From Paraburkholderia youngii (GTDB taxonomy: Bacteria; Pseudomonadota; Gammaproteobacteria; Burkholderiales; Burkholderiaceae), in contig NZ_JAALDK010000001.1 of NCBI RefSeq assembly GCF_013366925.1, forward strand, positions 1,247,089 to 1,311,088: a DNA stretch of 64,000 nucleotides. Reading direction: 5' to 3'. This document shows, one piece after another, positions 49,587-58,600 of this stretch (position 1 is the first letter of the stretch; each line of letters opens with the position of its first letter). The notes under the pieces were generated by a model. That model was not told the DNA's origin. It ran no database searches and was given only the letters and a program-made list of their open reading frames with translations. A program made the translations under genes and the position numbers.

Positions 49587-50059
49587 TGAACGCCGTCTTG
49601 TTGACGCGGTCGGGCGGCCTCACTGTCAGGCGGCGTCGACTGGGTTGTCCCGCCCAAGCACCTCGACGAGAAAGGCAGCGACGTGCAACATACGCTTTTT
49701 AGCAGCTGCGACCCGGAACGCCCACTTCGCTTTCTGACAATTTGCGCACTGGAACCCGGCCAGTCATACGTCATCGAGCTTTGAAGATCAGTTGCGCTTC
49801 GGACGCTTCGGTGGCATTGTCACTCTCGACGCTGGCCGAAGTTGCCGCCGAAGCAGGCACGGTGACAATCATTGGAGATAATTCGCGAACGCTTTGAATG
49901 TGTGCGATAGCGCACCAAATCGTCCCGACATTCGGGGGGAGCATTGCGAGGCACCCTCTACCCACCGACCGGCGCCGCCGGTTGTGGGCACTCGCGTGTT
50001 GTTGTGGCGTTAGGCTCCTCACATAGCCCTGTGCAGGTTGCTACGGAATCGAAATTCAA
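49587..50059. other. 473-nt gene-poor stretch with protein debris
   Basis: No intact gene is visible. The plus strand contains one protein-like fragment ending at 49784, listed separately. Codon patterns between 49785 and 49905 also read as protein-like (LSTLAEVAAEAGTVTIIGDN) but lack a start. The region is a likely deletion or recombination scar. Confidence 0.45.
49612..49784 (+). pseudogene. C-terminal fragment of an unidentified protein
   Basis: In one frame the DNA reads as an ordinary protein end: GGVDWVVPPKHLDEKGSDVQ, then CDPERPLRFLTICALEPGQS, finishing YVIEL and TGA at 49782-49784. A stop just upstream and the lack of any start make it a remnant of about 55 codons. I do not recognise the parent family. 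Confidence 0.35.
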
Positions 50060-50698
50060 ATGCTGAACATCGATCTCAGGTCACAACTGCAGACGTATTT
50101 GCGAAACCTTCGCAGACCCGTCGAATTAATCGTGTCGCCGGGCGGTAGTCGAACATCGCACGAAATGCTGGCGATGCTGAACGAAATTGCGTCGTTGACC
50201 GACCTGGTCACGGTCGTCGAGGAGCAGCACGGCGACGAGCGCAAGCCATCGTTTTCAATCAGGCAGGTGGGAGCAGATGCCTGCATTCAGTTTGCCGCCA
50301 CCCCAACAGGGCCTGAATTTTCGTCCCTTGTTCTTGCAATTCTCCAGGTTGGAGGGCATCCCGTCGTAGCCGACAGTACGACCATCGAACGGATTCGAAC
50401 ACTGGAACGTGACTACTATTTCGAAACCTATATTTCGTTGTCGTGCGGAAGCTGTGTGGACGTTGTGCAAGCGCTGAACATGATGGCGGTGATCAATCCA
50501 CGGATTCACAACGTTACGATCGACGGCGGAATTTTTCAAAGTGAGCTGTCCGCGCGTGAAATTAGCGTCGTGCCGACGATCTACATGAACGGCGAGGTCT
50601 TCGGCGAGGGGCGCAGCAGCTTCGTGGAGCTCGGCGCAAGACTTCTCGACATAGAAATGAGCATGAGAGCGGCACTGCGTGCGGCGAGCAAGTCGTAA
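50060..50698 (+). CDS. Stand-alone N-terminal domain of alkyl hydroperoxide reductase AhpF (possibly truncated)
   Basis: A 212-residue protein aligned from its first residue with the N-terminal part of AhpF, two fused thioredoxin folds, including VELIVSPG, EFSSLVLAIL and the redox centre SLSCGSC with Cys129 and Cys132, the same positions as in E. coli AhpF, then VVQALNMMAVINPRIHN and GVVPTIYMNG-like VVPTIYMNGEVFGEGR. AhpF is about 520 residues; the FAD/NADH thioredoxin-reductase half is missing here and the chain stops in the linker (RAASKS). No ahpC is adjacent. It may still work as a disulfide carrier, or be a decayed gene. Confidence 0.8.
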   Translation: MLNIDLRSQLQTYLRNLRRPVELIVSPGGSRTSHEMLAMLNEIASLTDLVTVVEEQHGDERKPSFSIRQVGADACIQFAATPTGPEFSSLVLAILQVGGHPVVADSTTIERIRTLERDYYFETYISLSCGSCVDVVQALNMMAVINPRIHNVTIDGGIFQSELSAREISVVPTIYMNGEVFGEGRSSFVELGARLLDIEMSMRAALRAASKS

Positions 50699-50807
50699 CC
50701 GAGCCGTCGCACAGAAAACCAACCTTTGACGAAACCTCGCGCGCGAAGCCCATTTCATGGATCGCGAGCAGCATCGTCATGCCCTCGCTCGCGCGATCGC
50801 GTACGAT
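50697..50807 (-). pseudogene. Fragment of a polar-amino-acid ABC transporter ATPase
   Basis: The minus strand encodes [20 protein letters not shown] and continues VSSKVGFLCDGSV. This matches the H-loop region of GlnQ/HisP-type ATPases (consensus [22 protein letters not shown], with the switch His). Only about 37 codons remain, without Walker A, signature or Walker B. The match ends exactly at the stop codon of the AhpF-like gene on the other strand, which marks a recombination junction. Confidence 0.6.
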
Positions 50808-50863
50808 CAGATTGATCCACGCGCCACCGAAATGAGCTTCGAGGAGCGCCGACGCAAGCACCG

Positions 50864-51922
50864 CTACCGCGATCCCGTGGATGCAAGCGCCATGATGCGA
50901 AGCACGGGCCGACCATCGACGTTCTTCAGCGGGAAGTAAGTGCGGTGTGTCGCGGGATCGACGCCGACGACATGGGCGTTGGGTCCTACCCTGCCCTCAC
51001 CTGCTTTCGATACGGCAGACTCCGAGACGCGGAACATCGACACGATGCCGGCTTCGCCGGCCACGTAAAGCAGATGCGCGCCCGGATCGTAAGCGAGCAC
51101 GTCAGGCCCGCCTCCGACGTCGAAAGTCTGAGTGACGCGCTTCGTCAGCAGGTCGAGCACGATCAGCTTGTCATTGTCTTCACACGCGATGAACGCGAGA
51201 TGCAATTGAGGAACGATGGCGAGGCCGTGGTTGCCTTTCGCACCAGGCAGATCGATCCGGCTGATAATCGTGTCGGTCGACGGATCGATTTCGACGAGCT
51301 GCCGCCGCGTCTGCACATTGACGAAGATGTGGTGCGAGTCGGGGTCGTACTGCGTGTTGCCCGCTTCTCCACCCAACTGGATAGTGCTCTTTCGCTGGTT
51401 GGTGTGCGTATCGACCACGGTTACCGTGCCGCCCGTCTCATCCGACACATAAAGTTTCTGGGAGTCGGGCTCATATGCGATGCCGTCGGGGTAGATGCCA
51501 CCCGGCACACGCGCCACCACATGCATGCTGGCCTCGTCGATCGCTACGACCTCGTTGGTGCCGGTCGCCGATGCATACACCCGCCCGAGTTCCGGCACGG
51601 CCAGTACCCCATGTACTGACGCAATGTCGGCGACGCGGGACACAACGCTCGACCTGAGCGTATCGAACACCACGACTTCACTGTCGCCAAGATGAGCGAT
51701 GAACAGCAGGTGCCGGTCAGCGTCATGGCTTACGTAGTCCAGACGCGTGGCGCGGCCCGGCAACGGGACGTCGGCGCTGTGATCGAGCGGCAGGCGGGCC
51801 TCCGACTGCGCGGCGCGCGCTGCTGAAATGACGTGTACCAGAATGCCTGCCGCCGCCGACACTACGAGCAGGAAGACGTAAAGCGATATGGCTGGTGGCC
51901 CGCAGGGGCGCGTGCGCGTCAT
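50864..51922 (-). CDS. YncE-type beta-propeller protein with N-terminal membrane anchor
   Basis: A 352-residue protein. Residues 12-37 are one hydrophobic helix acting as signal or anchor. The rest is a seven-bladed propeller with repeats such as GTNEVVAIDEASMHVVARVP, DETGGTVTVVDTHTNQRKST and EDNDKLIVLDLLTKRVTQTF. YncE proteins are periplasmic; some bind DNA or metals, many have no known role. Its ATG overlaps the stop of the MFS gene by 4 nt, so the two are translationally coupled. Confidence 0.88.
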   Translation of the reverse strand: MTRTRPCGPPAISLYVFLLVVSAAAGILVHVISAARAAQSEARLPLDHSADVPLPGRATRLDYVSHDADRHLLFIAHLGDSEVVVFDTLRSSVVSRVADIASVHGVLAVPELGRVYASATGTNEVVAIDEASMHVVARVPGGIYPDGIAYEPDSQKLYVSDETGGTVTVVDTHTNQRKSTIQLGGEAGNTQYDPDSHHIFVNVQTRRQLVEIDPSTDTIISRIDLPGAKGNHGLAIVPQLHLAFIACEDNDKLIVLDLLTKRVTQTFDVGGGPDVLAYDPGAHLLYVAGEAGIVSMFRVSESAVSKAGEGRVGPNAHVVGVDPATHRTYFPLKNVDGRPVLRIMALASTGSR

Positions 51923-53178
51923 GGCGACCCGCCTTCCGGTTCGATGTGGCGAAACGCTGCGAGCAGCGAAAGATCGTAGGCGATCTTGAGCACGCCGCAA
52001 GCGACAAGCGGAGCGCCCAGCCATCCGAGGCCAAGCAACGTACCCGACAGCACAGGCGCGAGCGCCGCCGCAAGACTTCGCGGGACGGCGGTAAAGCTCG
52101 CGGCGGCAGGACGTTCCATGGGCGTCACTACCGACATCACATAGGCGCTGCGGGTCGGCACGTCCATCTGTGACAGGGCACTTCTCGCGAGAAGCAGCGC
52201 CAGAGTCAGTGGGAGCGACGGCGAGAACGCGGCCGCGATGAGGCAGACGCTGGATGGCATATGCGTGAACACCATCGTGTTCAGCAGACCAATCCTTCGC
52301 GAAAGCGGCGCTGCGACGAGTTGGGACCCAGCGCTCAACATGCCGGCCCAGAAGAAGAACTGGCCCACTGCGCCGGGCGAAAGCCCGAACCGCTGGATCA
52401 GCCACAGCGCGAGCAGCGAGTTGACGACAAGACCGCCCGCGAACGCGTCGACACTGAACAGCAGTGCGAGGCGGATCACGATCCCGCGTGACGGTCCGAG
52501 CGGCGCACGCACAACACGCGCCTGCGGCACGCGCGCGGGCAAGCGCAGGTAGAGAAGCCAGATGGCAAACCCCGTCAGCGCATAGACCACGAACATGGCT
52601 CGCGTCGCGGACAGTGACGAGACGGCCAGACCCGTAGCGATCCTGTCCGGCAGTGCGGCAGCGAGCGCGCCCACCGCCGCCGACAATGCGCCGATCAGGC
52701 TATAGCGTGCAAAGAGCGAAGTACGCGCGTCGCCACTAGCGGATTCCGCGAGCCGTGCATGTTCCAGTGGAAGGAACAGGCTTACGTCGCCGGAACCCGG
52801 ATTCAGGGTTCCGATAAAAGCGACGACCAGCAGCGGCCACAGCGAAGAAAGGCTGGCGAACGCAAGACCTGTAGCTGTCATCAGCGCCGCGGCAAACAGC
52901 AGCAACAAGCGCAGGGCGACGCGATTGCCCACAAAGCCGATCAGAACCGTGGCGAGAGCAGAACCGAATAGCGTTGTGGTGCTGATCAACCCGACAGTCA
53001 GTTGGCCGAATCCGAGCCGGAGAAGATAGACAGGCAGCAGCACCGCGACGAATCCATCGCAGATACCCCGCAAACCGCGAGCCGCAAGCAGTGTCAACGC
53101 GCCACCTTCCACGCCGCCCGGCAGAACCAGACTGGAGAGCCGGGAGTGAAGCGTCGCCGATGAGACGTTGCATCGCAT
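51919..53178 (-). CDS. MFS transporter
   Basis: A 419-residue carrier with 12 predicted helices (for example FVAVLLPVYLLRLGFGQLTV and LWPLLVVAFIGTLNPGSGDV). The charged loop after helix 2 is short (GFVGNRVALRLLLL), unlike drug-efflux members. The substrate is unknown. It is the first gene of a coupled pair with a periplasmic-type beta-propeller. Confidence 0.88.
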   Translation of the reverse strand: MRCNVSSATLHSRLSSLVLPGGVEGGALTLLAARGLRGICDGFVAVLLPVYLLRLGFGQLTVGLISTTTLFGSALATVLIGFVGNRVALRLLLLFAAALMTATGLAFASLSSLWPLLVVAFIGTLNPGSGDVSLFLPLEHARLAESASGDARTSLFARYSLIGALSAAVGALAAALPDRIATGLAVSSLSATRAMFVVYALTGFAIWLLYLRLPARVPQARVVRAPLGPSRGIVIRLALLFSVDAFAGGLVVNSLLALWLIQRFGLSPGAVGQFFFWAGMLSAGSQLVAAPLSRRIGLLNTMVFTHMPSSVCLIAAAFSPSLPLTLALLLARSALSQMDVPTRSAYVMSVVTPMERPAAASFTAVPRSLAAALAPVLSGTLLGLGWLGAPLVACGVLKIAYDLSLLAAFRHIEPEGGSP

Positions 53179-53338
53179 GACAGTGCTATGCGCGCGTCGC
53201 TGCCTTTAGCCGCTAAGCCGCGTTCCCAGTTGGTGATGTTGAAAAGCTGGCTGACGTACTGGCCATCTGACCACGCGTACAGCCGGGCACGTGTGCGCTC
53301 GTCGTGCTCATGGGCGCCTTCCCGTTTCGCTGCCTTTT

Positions 53339-53461
53339 TCACTGGCCGCGAAATGCGTGTACATCGCGGGCTTTCAGCGCACGCCAGTAACGCATCCGCG
53401 CGGTGGCGTTCTCTGTCGGAAGAGTCAGCACCAGTAGCAACCAGGTTGAAAGCGTGCTCAT
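53339..53461 (-). pseudogene. chrB: N-terminal remnant of chromate-resistance regulator ChrB
   Basis: A 40-codon ORF starting ATG at 53461 reads WLLLVLTLPTENATARMRYW followed by RALKA, the conserved ChrB N-terminus (consensus WLLLxxSLPTENATARMRxWRALKA). The remaining residues before the TGA do not match, so the gene breaks after about residue 31. Full ChrB is about 300 residues. No chrA is in the window. The family call is from memory of the motif. Confidence 0.6.
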
Positions 53462-53496
53462 GTAGATTACGTTACGTCGCAGTAACGATTTCTACA
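53461..53496. promoter_or_regulatory. 36-bp interrupted palindrome, candidate operator
   Basis: The arrangement is TGTAGA-N4-GTTAC-N6-GTAAC-N4-TCTACA, with both arm pairs perfectly complementary and symmetric about one centre. It abuts the start of the chrB stub and lies about 95 nt before the start of the DMT exporter, so it may be the surviving ChrB-type operator now serving the exporter. It has no T-tract and is not a terminator. Confidence 0.5.
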
Positions 53497-53589
53497 AGCA
53501 AGCTTTTGGCTGCCTGCTGCGAGTTTGATCCGTCACCTCAGCAATGGTCTGTAAACTGTCCCTTCTGCTGCGAACATGAGGTTGAAGTT

Positions 53590-54651
53590 GTGAAATCAGG
53601 ATACGCCGCGATATTCACCGCCTTGGCCGCTGCGGCGCTGTTCGGCGCCGCGACACCGCTGGCCAAGGCGCTGCTCGGCTCGGTCAGCCCATTCATGCTC
53701 GCAGGCCTGTTTTATCTCGGTAGCGGCCTGGGGCTTGGCGTCGGCATCGCGTGGCGCGCCTTCCGGTCGCGCGGGCATCAGTCCGGCGCGCACCACCGCA
53801 TCACCAAAGGCGAGCTACCCTGGCTGATCGGGGCAATAGCGATGGGCGGCGTCGCCGGGCCTGCATTGCTGATGCTGGGGCTGTCCACCACACCAGCGGC
53901 AACGAGTTCGTTGTTGCTCAACCTCGAGGGCGTGTTGACCGCAGTGATTGCCTGGGTGGTCTTCCGGGAAAATGTCGACATTCAGGTTTTTCTCGGGATG
54001 GTGGCGATCGTTGCGGGCGGCGTGCTTCTGTCGTGGCATCCGGGCCAGACAGGCGTGCCGGTAGGTGCGTTACTGATCGTCGGCGCGTGCCTGTGCTGGG
54101 CAATCGACAACAATCTGACGCGCAAGGTCTCGGCGAACGACGCGATGGTGATCGCGTGTCTCAAAGGGTTGGTGGCCGGTCCCGTGAATCTCGGCATCGC
54201 GCTCGCGGCTGGCGCTTCGCTTCCTTCAGCAGGAACCATGGCGGCGGCGATGCTGACCGGGCTCAGCGGTTACGGCATCAGCCTCGTCTTGTTCGTTATC
54301 GCGCTTCGGCATCTCGGTACGGCGCGTACAGGCGCGTACTTTTCTGTAGCGCCGCTTTTCGGTGTGATCCTTTCGCTGATCATATGGCCCGCCCTGCCCA
54401 ACCTGTCTTTCTGGAGTGCCGCGGCCCTGATGGCGCTGGGTATCTGGCTGCATGTGCGCGAACGGCATGAGCATGAGCACAGTCATGAGTTTCTCGAACA
54501 CACGCACCGGCATCGTCATGACGAGCATCATCAGCACGAGCATGATTTTCCTTATGCCGGTGACGAGCCGCACACACATCCTCACGTGCATCTGCCTGTT
54601 ACCCATTCGCACGCACATTTCCCCGATATTCATCATCGGCATCCGCACTAG
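53590..54651 (+). CDS. DMT/EamA-family transporter with His-rich C-terminal tail
   Basis: A 353-residue carrier with ten membrane helices in two EamA repeats (AAALFGAATPLAKALLGSVS; ATSSLLLNLEGVLTAVIAWV; VGACLCWAIDNNLTRKVS). Residues 290-353 are a cytoplasmic tail with 23 His in 64 residues, such as HEHEHSHEFLEHTHRHRHDE, so a divalent metal (Ni, Co, Zn) is the likely ligand and perhaps cargo. EamA proteins usually move amino acids or metabolites. The start is a GTG preceded by GAGG at eight bases; there is no ATG in frame nearby. Confidence 0.88.
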   Translation: MKSGYAAIFTALAAAALFGAATPLAKALLGSVSPFMLAGLFYLGSGLGLGVGIAWRAFRSRGHQSGAHHRITKGELPWLIGAIAMGGVAGPALLMLGLSTTPAATSSLLLNLEGVLTAVIAWVVFRENVDIQVFLGMVAIVAGGVLLSWHPGQTGVPVGALLIVGACLCWAIDNNLTRKVSANDAMVIACLKGLVAGPVNLGIALAAGASLPSAGTMAAAMLTGLSGYGISLVLFVIALRHLGTARTGAYFSVAPLFGVILSLIIWPALPNLSFWSAAALMALGIWLHVRERHEHEHSHEFLEHTHRHRHDEHHQHEHDFPYAGDEPHTHPHVHLPVTHSHAHFPDIHHRHPH

Positions 54652-54877
54652 TTGTGCGCACGGCTTGAAGACCGGATATGGCTCCCACGCCAGGTATCGG
54701 CAACCGGACGTTCAAGGTCGGATTGAGGCGGACGCTGTGGGGCTTGGTACGGCCACAAGCGGCCCTTCGGCGCTCACTTCTGAATTCGTAACAAGTCAAA
54801 GGTCCGGCGCTGACCCGCCACTGACCGGGCGGGAAATCGGACCGGCCAATCATTCGCATCCTGATCGTGTGCGCTAT

Positions 54878-55426
54878 CTATTCCGCTGTCGAGGCGTCTG
54901 CCGGATGATGGTGCATCATGCCTGGATCGTGCCCTGCCATCGCGTCGTGGCCATGATCGGACAACTGGGCGTCGAACCATTCGTGTAGCGCCATGATGAG
55001 GCGAGGCTCGTCCGCGTGATATACGATTTCGCCTCCATCAGGCAAGTCGTGATAGTGGATCGTCAGTTCACCCTGCTTCGCGGCACGTAGTACGGCTAGG
55101 CCCGGCATGTCGTTGCCGTGGATCTGCACCGGCGCATTGAAATCTCCCTCCGAAAACTGCCGGGCGATCATGGCCAAGTGTCCGCGGATCATGGCGGCCT
55201 GCTTCGGATCATGATGCTTCGTGACGACCTGCTGGGTTCCGCCATTGGCCGTCTTCGTAAAGATGTGTGTGGTGGCTGCAAGGGAGAACGGCATTACCTC
55301 CGTGCCGTATTGCTCAACTTCCCTCTGGCGTGGCGTAACGTCGGCGATGGCGGACGACGAAAGAACAGCTATCCCGAGAAGGACCGCGGTTGAGACCGCG
55401 ACAACAGCCGCCGACGGGCGCGACAT
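54878..55426 (-). CDS. Secreted protein with His/Met-rich tail
   Basis: A 182-residue exported protein with a signal peptide (residues 1-29, ending SSSAIADV). The body holds VMPFSLAATTHIFTKTANGG, a HGNDMPGLAVLRAAK loop and HEWFDAQLSDHGHDAMAGHD, ending in GMMHHHP. Similar proteins are often mislabelled aspartate carbamoyltransferase; there is no catalytic resemblance. The His/Met tail suggests copper or nickel binding, in line with the His-rich exporter nearby. The 226 nt between the two hold no clear gene. Confidence 0.75.
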   Translation of the reverse strand: MSRPSAAVVAVSTAVLLGIAVLSSSAIADVTPRQREVEQYGTEVMPFSLAATTHIFTKTANGGTQQVVTKHHDPKQAAMIRGHLAMIARQFSEGDFNAPVQIHGNDMPGLAVLRAAKQGELTIHYHDLPDGGEIVYHADEPRLIMALHEWFDAQLSDHGHDAMAGHDPGMMHHHPADASTAE

Positions 55427-55507
55427 GGTTTGCTCCAATCGAAAGAGAGAACGCATAGTCTAGCGTTCACTGTCCGTTTCCGGTATTGGCGAACCTCCCT
55501 TCAGGGT

Positions 55508-55535
55508 CGACTACGGGCGTACGCCTCGGTAGTCG
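55508..55535 (-). terminator. Hairpin downstream of the STAND/TPR operon
   Basis: CGACTAC (55508-55514) and GTAGTCG (55529-55535) enclose an inner self-complementary GGCGTACGCC. It lies 140 nt after the large gene's stop and before the next minus-strand gene. No T-tract follows. Confidence 0.35.
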
Positions 55536-55674
55536 TTCACCTCTTCCGCAACTGGATATGTGGGCGATGACTCGCCCGAAATAACGGAAAACGACCAGAC
55601 TGCCGCGCAGCAAAAGGAAATAACTGGACTGGCAACGCGAGAGGCAAGCGTTCGCCGAAGTCAACGGGACTAAC

Positions 55675-58600
55675 TCAGGCGGGGTCGCCGTCGGAAACGC
55701 GACGGATGCCATGCAGGCCACTGTTGCCTTGCCCCTGAGAGCGAGACCGCGAGATGTCGGCCGCCTCTCGCGACGCATCCAGCGCGCCGGCATCATCGCC
55801 GACATCCATAAGGCGGGCCGACAAGTTGTTGAGGCTCCTAACAAGGTCAGGTGCAAAGCGGTCTGGGTTCTCGTGTGCGAGACGCCTACGGATCTCCACC
55901 GCCTCGCGAATCGCATCCAGCGCACCCGCGCCATCGCCCGTGTCTTTGAGGCGGTCCGAGAGATTGTGGAGGCTCTTGGCAAGACTGGGCGCAAAGCGGC
56001 CCGGATTCTCCTTTGCGAGCGAGCGATAGATGTTGACCGCTTCGGCTATCGCGGCAAGTGCTCCCGCGCTATCGTTCGCATTGTGGAGACAGCTCGCCAG
56101 GTTGTGGAATGTGGCGGCGAGATCGCGAGCGAAACGGCCCGGGTCCTCCTTTGCGAGAGGACTATAGATTCTTACCGCCTGACGGATCGCGTCGAGTGCC
56201 CCCGCACCGTCGCCGGCATCGCCAAGGCGGAGCGACAGATTGTTGAGGCTCATGGCGAGAGCGGATGCGAAGCGGCCCGGGTCCTCTTTTGCGAGAGGAC
56301 TATAGATATTCACCGCCTCACGGATCGCGTCCAGTGCCCCCGCGCCGTCGCCGGCATCGCCAAGGCGGACCGACAGATTGTTGAGGCTCATGGCGAGATC
56401 GGCTGCAAAGCGGTCCCGGTCATCCTGTACTAGCCGTCGCCGGAGCTTCACCGCCTCGCGTATTGCAGCCAATGCGCCCGGGCCATCGCCCTCAGTATCA
56501 AGACAGTTCGAAAGGGCTTGGAGGCTCGCGGCAAGAGCAGGTACGAAGCCGCCGGGGTTCTCCTGTGCGAGACGCCGCCGGATCTGAACTGATTCGTGGA
56601 TCGCCGCCAGCGCGCCCGCTCCATCGCCAGCATCCTTGAGGTGGAGCGACAGGTTGTAAAGACTGGTTGCGAGGTCGGGCGCGAAACGGTCTGGATTCTC
56701 CTGTACGAGATGCCACTGGAGCTCCGCCGCCTCGCGGATCGCGGCCAGCGCGCCCGCACCATCCCTGGCATTACGGAGAAGGAGCGACAGGTCGTTAAGG
56801 CTCCCGGCTAGATCGGGAGCGAAGCGGCCCGGGTTCTTCTGTGCGAGACGCCGCCGGATCTCCACCGCCTCGCGCATCGCGACCAGTGCGCCGCCGCCAT
56901 CACCGGCATCGGCCAAGCGGCGCGACACGTTGTGGAGGCTGCTGCCGAGATCGGGCGAAAAGCGGTCTGGGTTCTCCTCTGCGAGAAAACGATGGATGTT
57001 CACTACCTCGCGCATCGCGATCAGTGCGCCGGCACTGTCGCCGGCATCGTCGAGGCGGAGCGACAAGTCGTTAAGGCTCACGCTTAGATCAGGAGCGAAG
57101 TACCTCGGGTTCTCCTGGGCGAGACGCCGCCGTATCTCCACCGCCTCGCGGATCGCGACCAGCGCGCCTACGCCATCACTGGCTTTGGCCAGGAGGAGCG
57201 ACAGGTTGTGGAGGCTGCCGGCGAGCTCGGGCGAGAAGCGGTCCGGGTTCTCTTCCGCGAGAAAGCGATAGATTTTCACCGCCTCGCGGATCGCGGCCAG
57301 CGCGGCGGCGCCATCGCCGGCATCGCCGACGGAGCGTGAAAGGTTGTTGAGGCTCATGGCGAGATCGGCTGCGAAGCGGCCCGGGTTCTCTTGTGCGAGA
57401 CGCCGCCGGATCGTCACCGCCTCGCGGATCGCGGCCAGCGCGCCTGCGCCATCGCCAGCATCGTGAAGGCGGACAGACAGATTGTTGAGATTCATGGCGA
57501 GATCGGGTGCGAAGCGGCCCGGGTTCTCCTGCACGAGACGCCGCCGGATTTCTACCGCTTTGCGGATCGCGGCCAGTGCGCCTGCGCCATCACCGGCATT
57601 GTGAAGGCGGAGCGACAGGTTGTTAAGGCTCATGGCGAGATCGGGTGCAAAGCGGCCCGGGTTCTCCCGCATGAGACTCTGCCGGATCTCTACCGCCTGA
57701 CGGATCGCAGCCAATGCGCCCACGTCATCGCCGACGTTGCCCAGGAAGTCAGAAAGACTATTGAGACTCATGGCGAGATCGGGTGCGAACTGACTTTCGT
57801 TCTCCTGCGCGACAGACTGAAAGATATCTACTGCCTCGCGGGCTGAAGCTACCGCGCCCGCGCGATCACCTGCATCACTGAGACGGACGGACAGGTTGTT
57901 GAGGCTCGCAGCAAGACCGGGGGCAAACTGGCGCTGGTCCATCTCTACGAGACGCCGCCGGATTTCTACCGCTTCGCGGATCGCGGCTAGCCCGGGCCCG
58001 CCATCGCCGGCGTCGCCGAGGCGATTTGACAGATCGTTGAGAATTTCTGCGCGTTCGGCAGCTGGAAGATCAGCCATACCAAGCAGCGCCTGGCCAACTG
58101 CGATACCAACCGGACTTAGCCGGAAGCCGACTGCGTTGGCCTCAAGAAAGCCCCGCCATGCTTTGGCACGTTCAGGTTTCCCCGTGACCGCTTCAACAAG
58201 CGAGTCACGCAAGATCCGTTCAGCAGGTCCATGCAGAGTAACCAAGTCGTGCATACGCCTGCTCAAGAGTTCGATGTGATCCGCTCCGGTTTCAGACAGT
58301 GTCGCCCATACCCAGTCAGCGCGACGGTCCTGAGCATCGATGAGCACCTGTCGCAGCAGTTCGGCTGCAACGATGTCAGGCGCTGGCGATGGAAATCGAT
58401 TGTCTCTGCACCAGCCCAGCAGACGCACCCCATCGACCACATACTGAGGAGCCGGCAGCCCGATCCCGAGCTCAGGTGCAGCAAGTCGCCGCATCGTTGA
58501 AGCGTCGAGGCCGTCAAGCAAAGCCGCGAGCCCGACCAACCGGGAGGCGCCATGCTCTCCCCACCCTGTATTGCGTCCGACTCGATCTAGCTGGGTGCGC

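Larger units (their letters stand above)
53179..53589. other. 411-nt intergenic region with chrB stub and palindrome
   Basis: It separates the MFS pair from the DMT exporter. The minus strand holds a 40-codon chrB stub at 53339-53461, next to a 36-bp palindrome. Between 53200 and 53342 another minus-strand frame reads RARLYAWSDGQYVSQLFNIT, then NWERGLAAKGSDARIA, which looks protein-like but is unidentified. Confidence 0.45.

Noticed and set aside
50757..50939. Plus-strand 60-codon ORF after the AhpF-like gene
   Set aside because: It is opposite to the recognisable ABC-ATPase fragment and the end of the propeller gene; its sequence has no protein character.
55711..56433. Repetitive plus-strand frame opposite the TPR gene
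   Set aside because: It repeats because it is antisense to the 138-nt TPR units; no start signal or independent domain.
55741..57930. Regularly spaced repeats considered as a CRISPR array
   Set aside because: The units are 138 nt, in frame, and encode TPR helices; there are no short conserved repeats with unique spacers.
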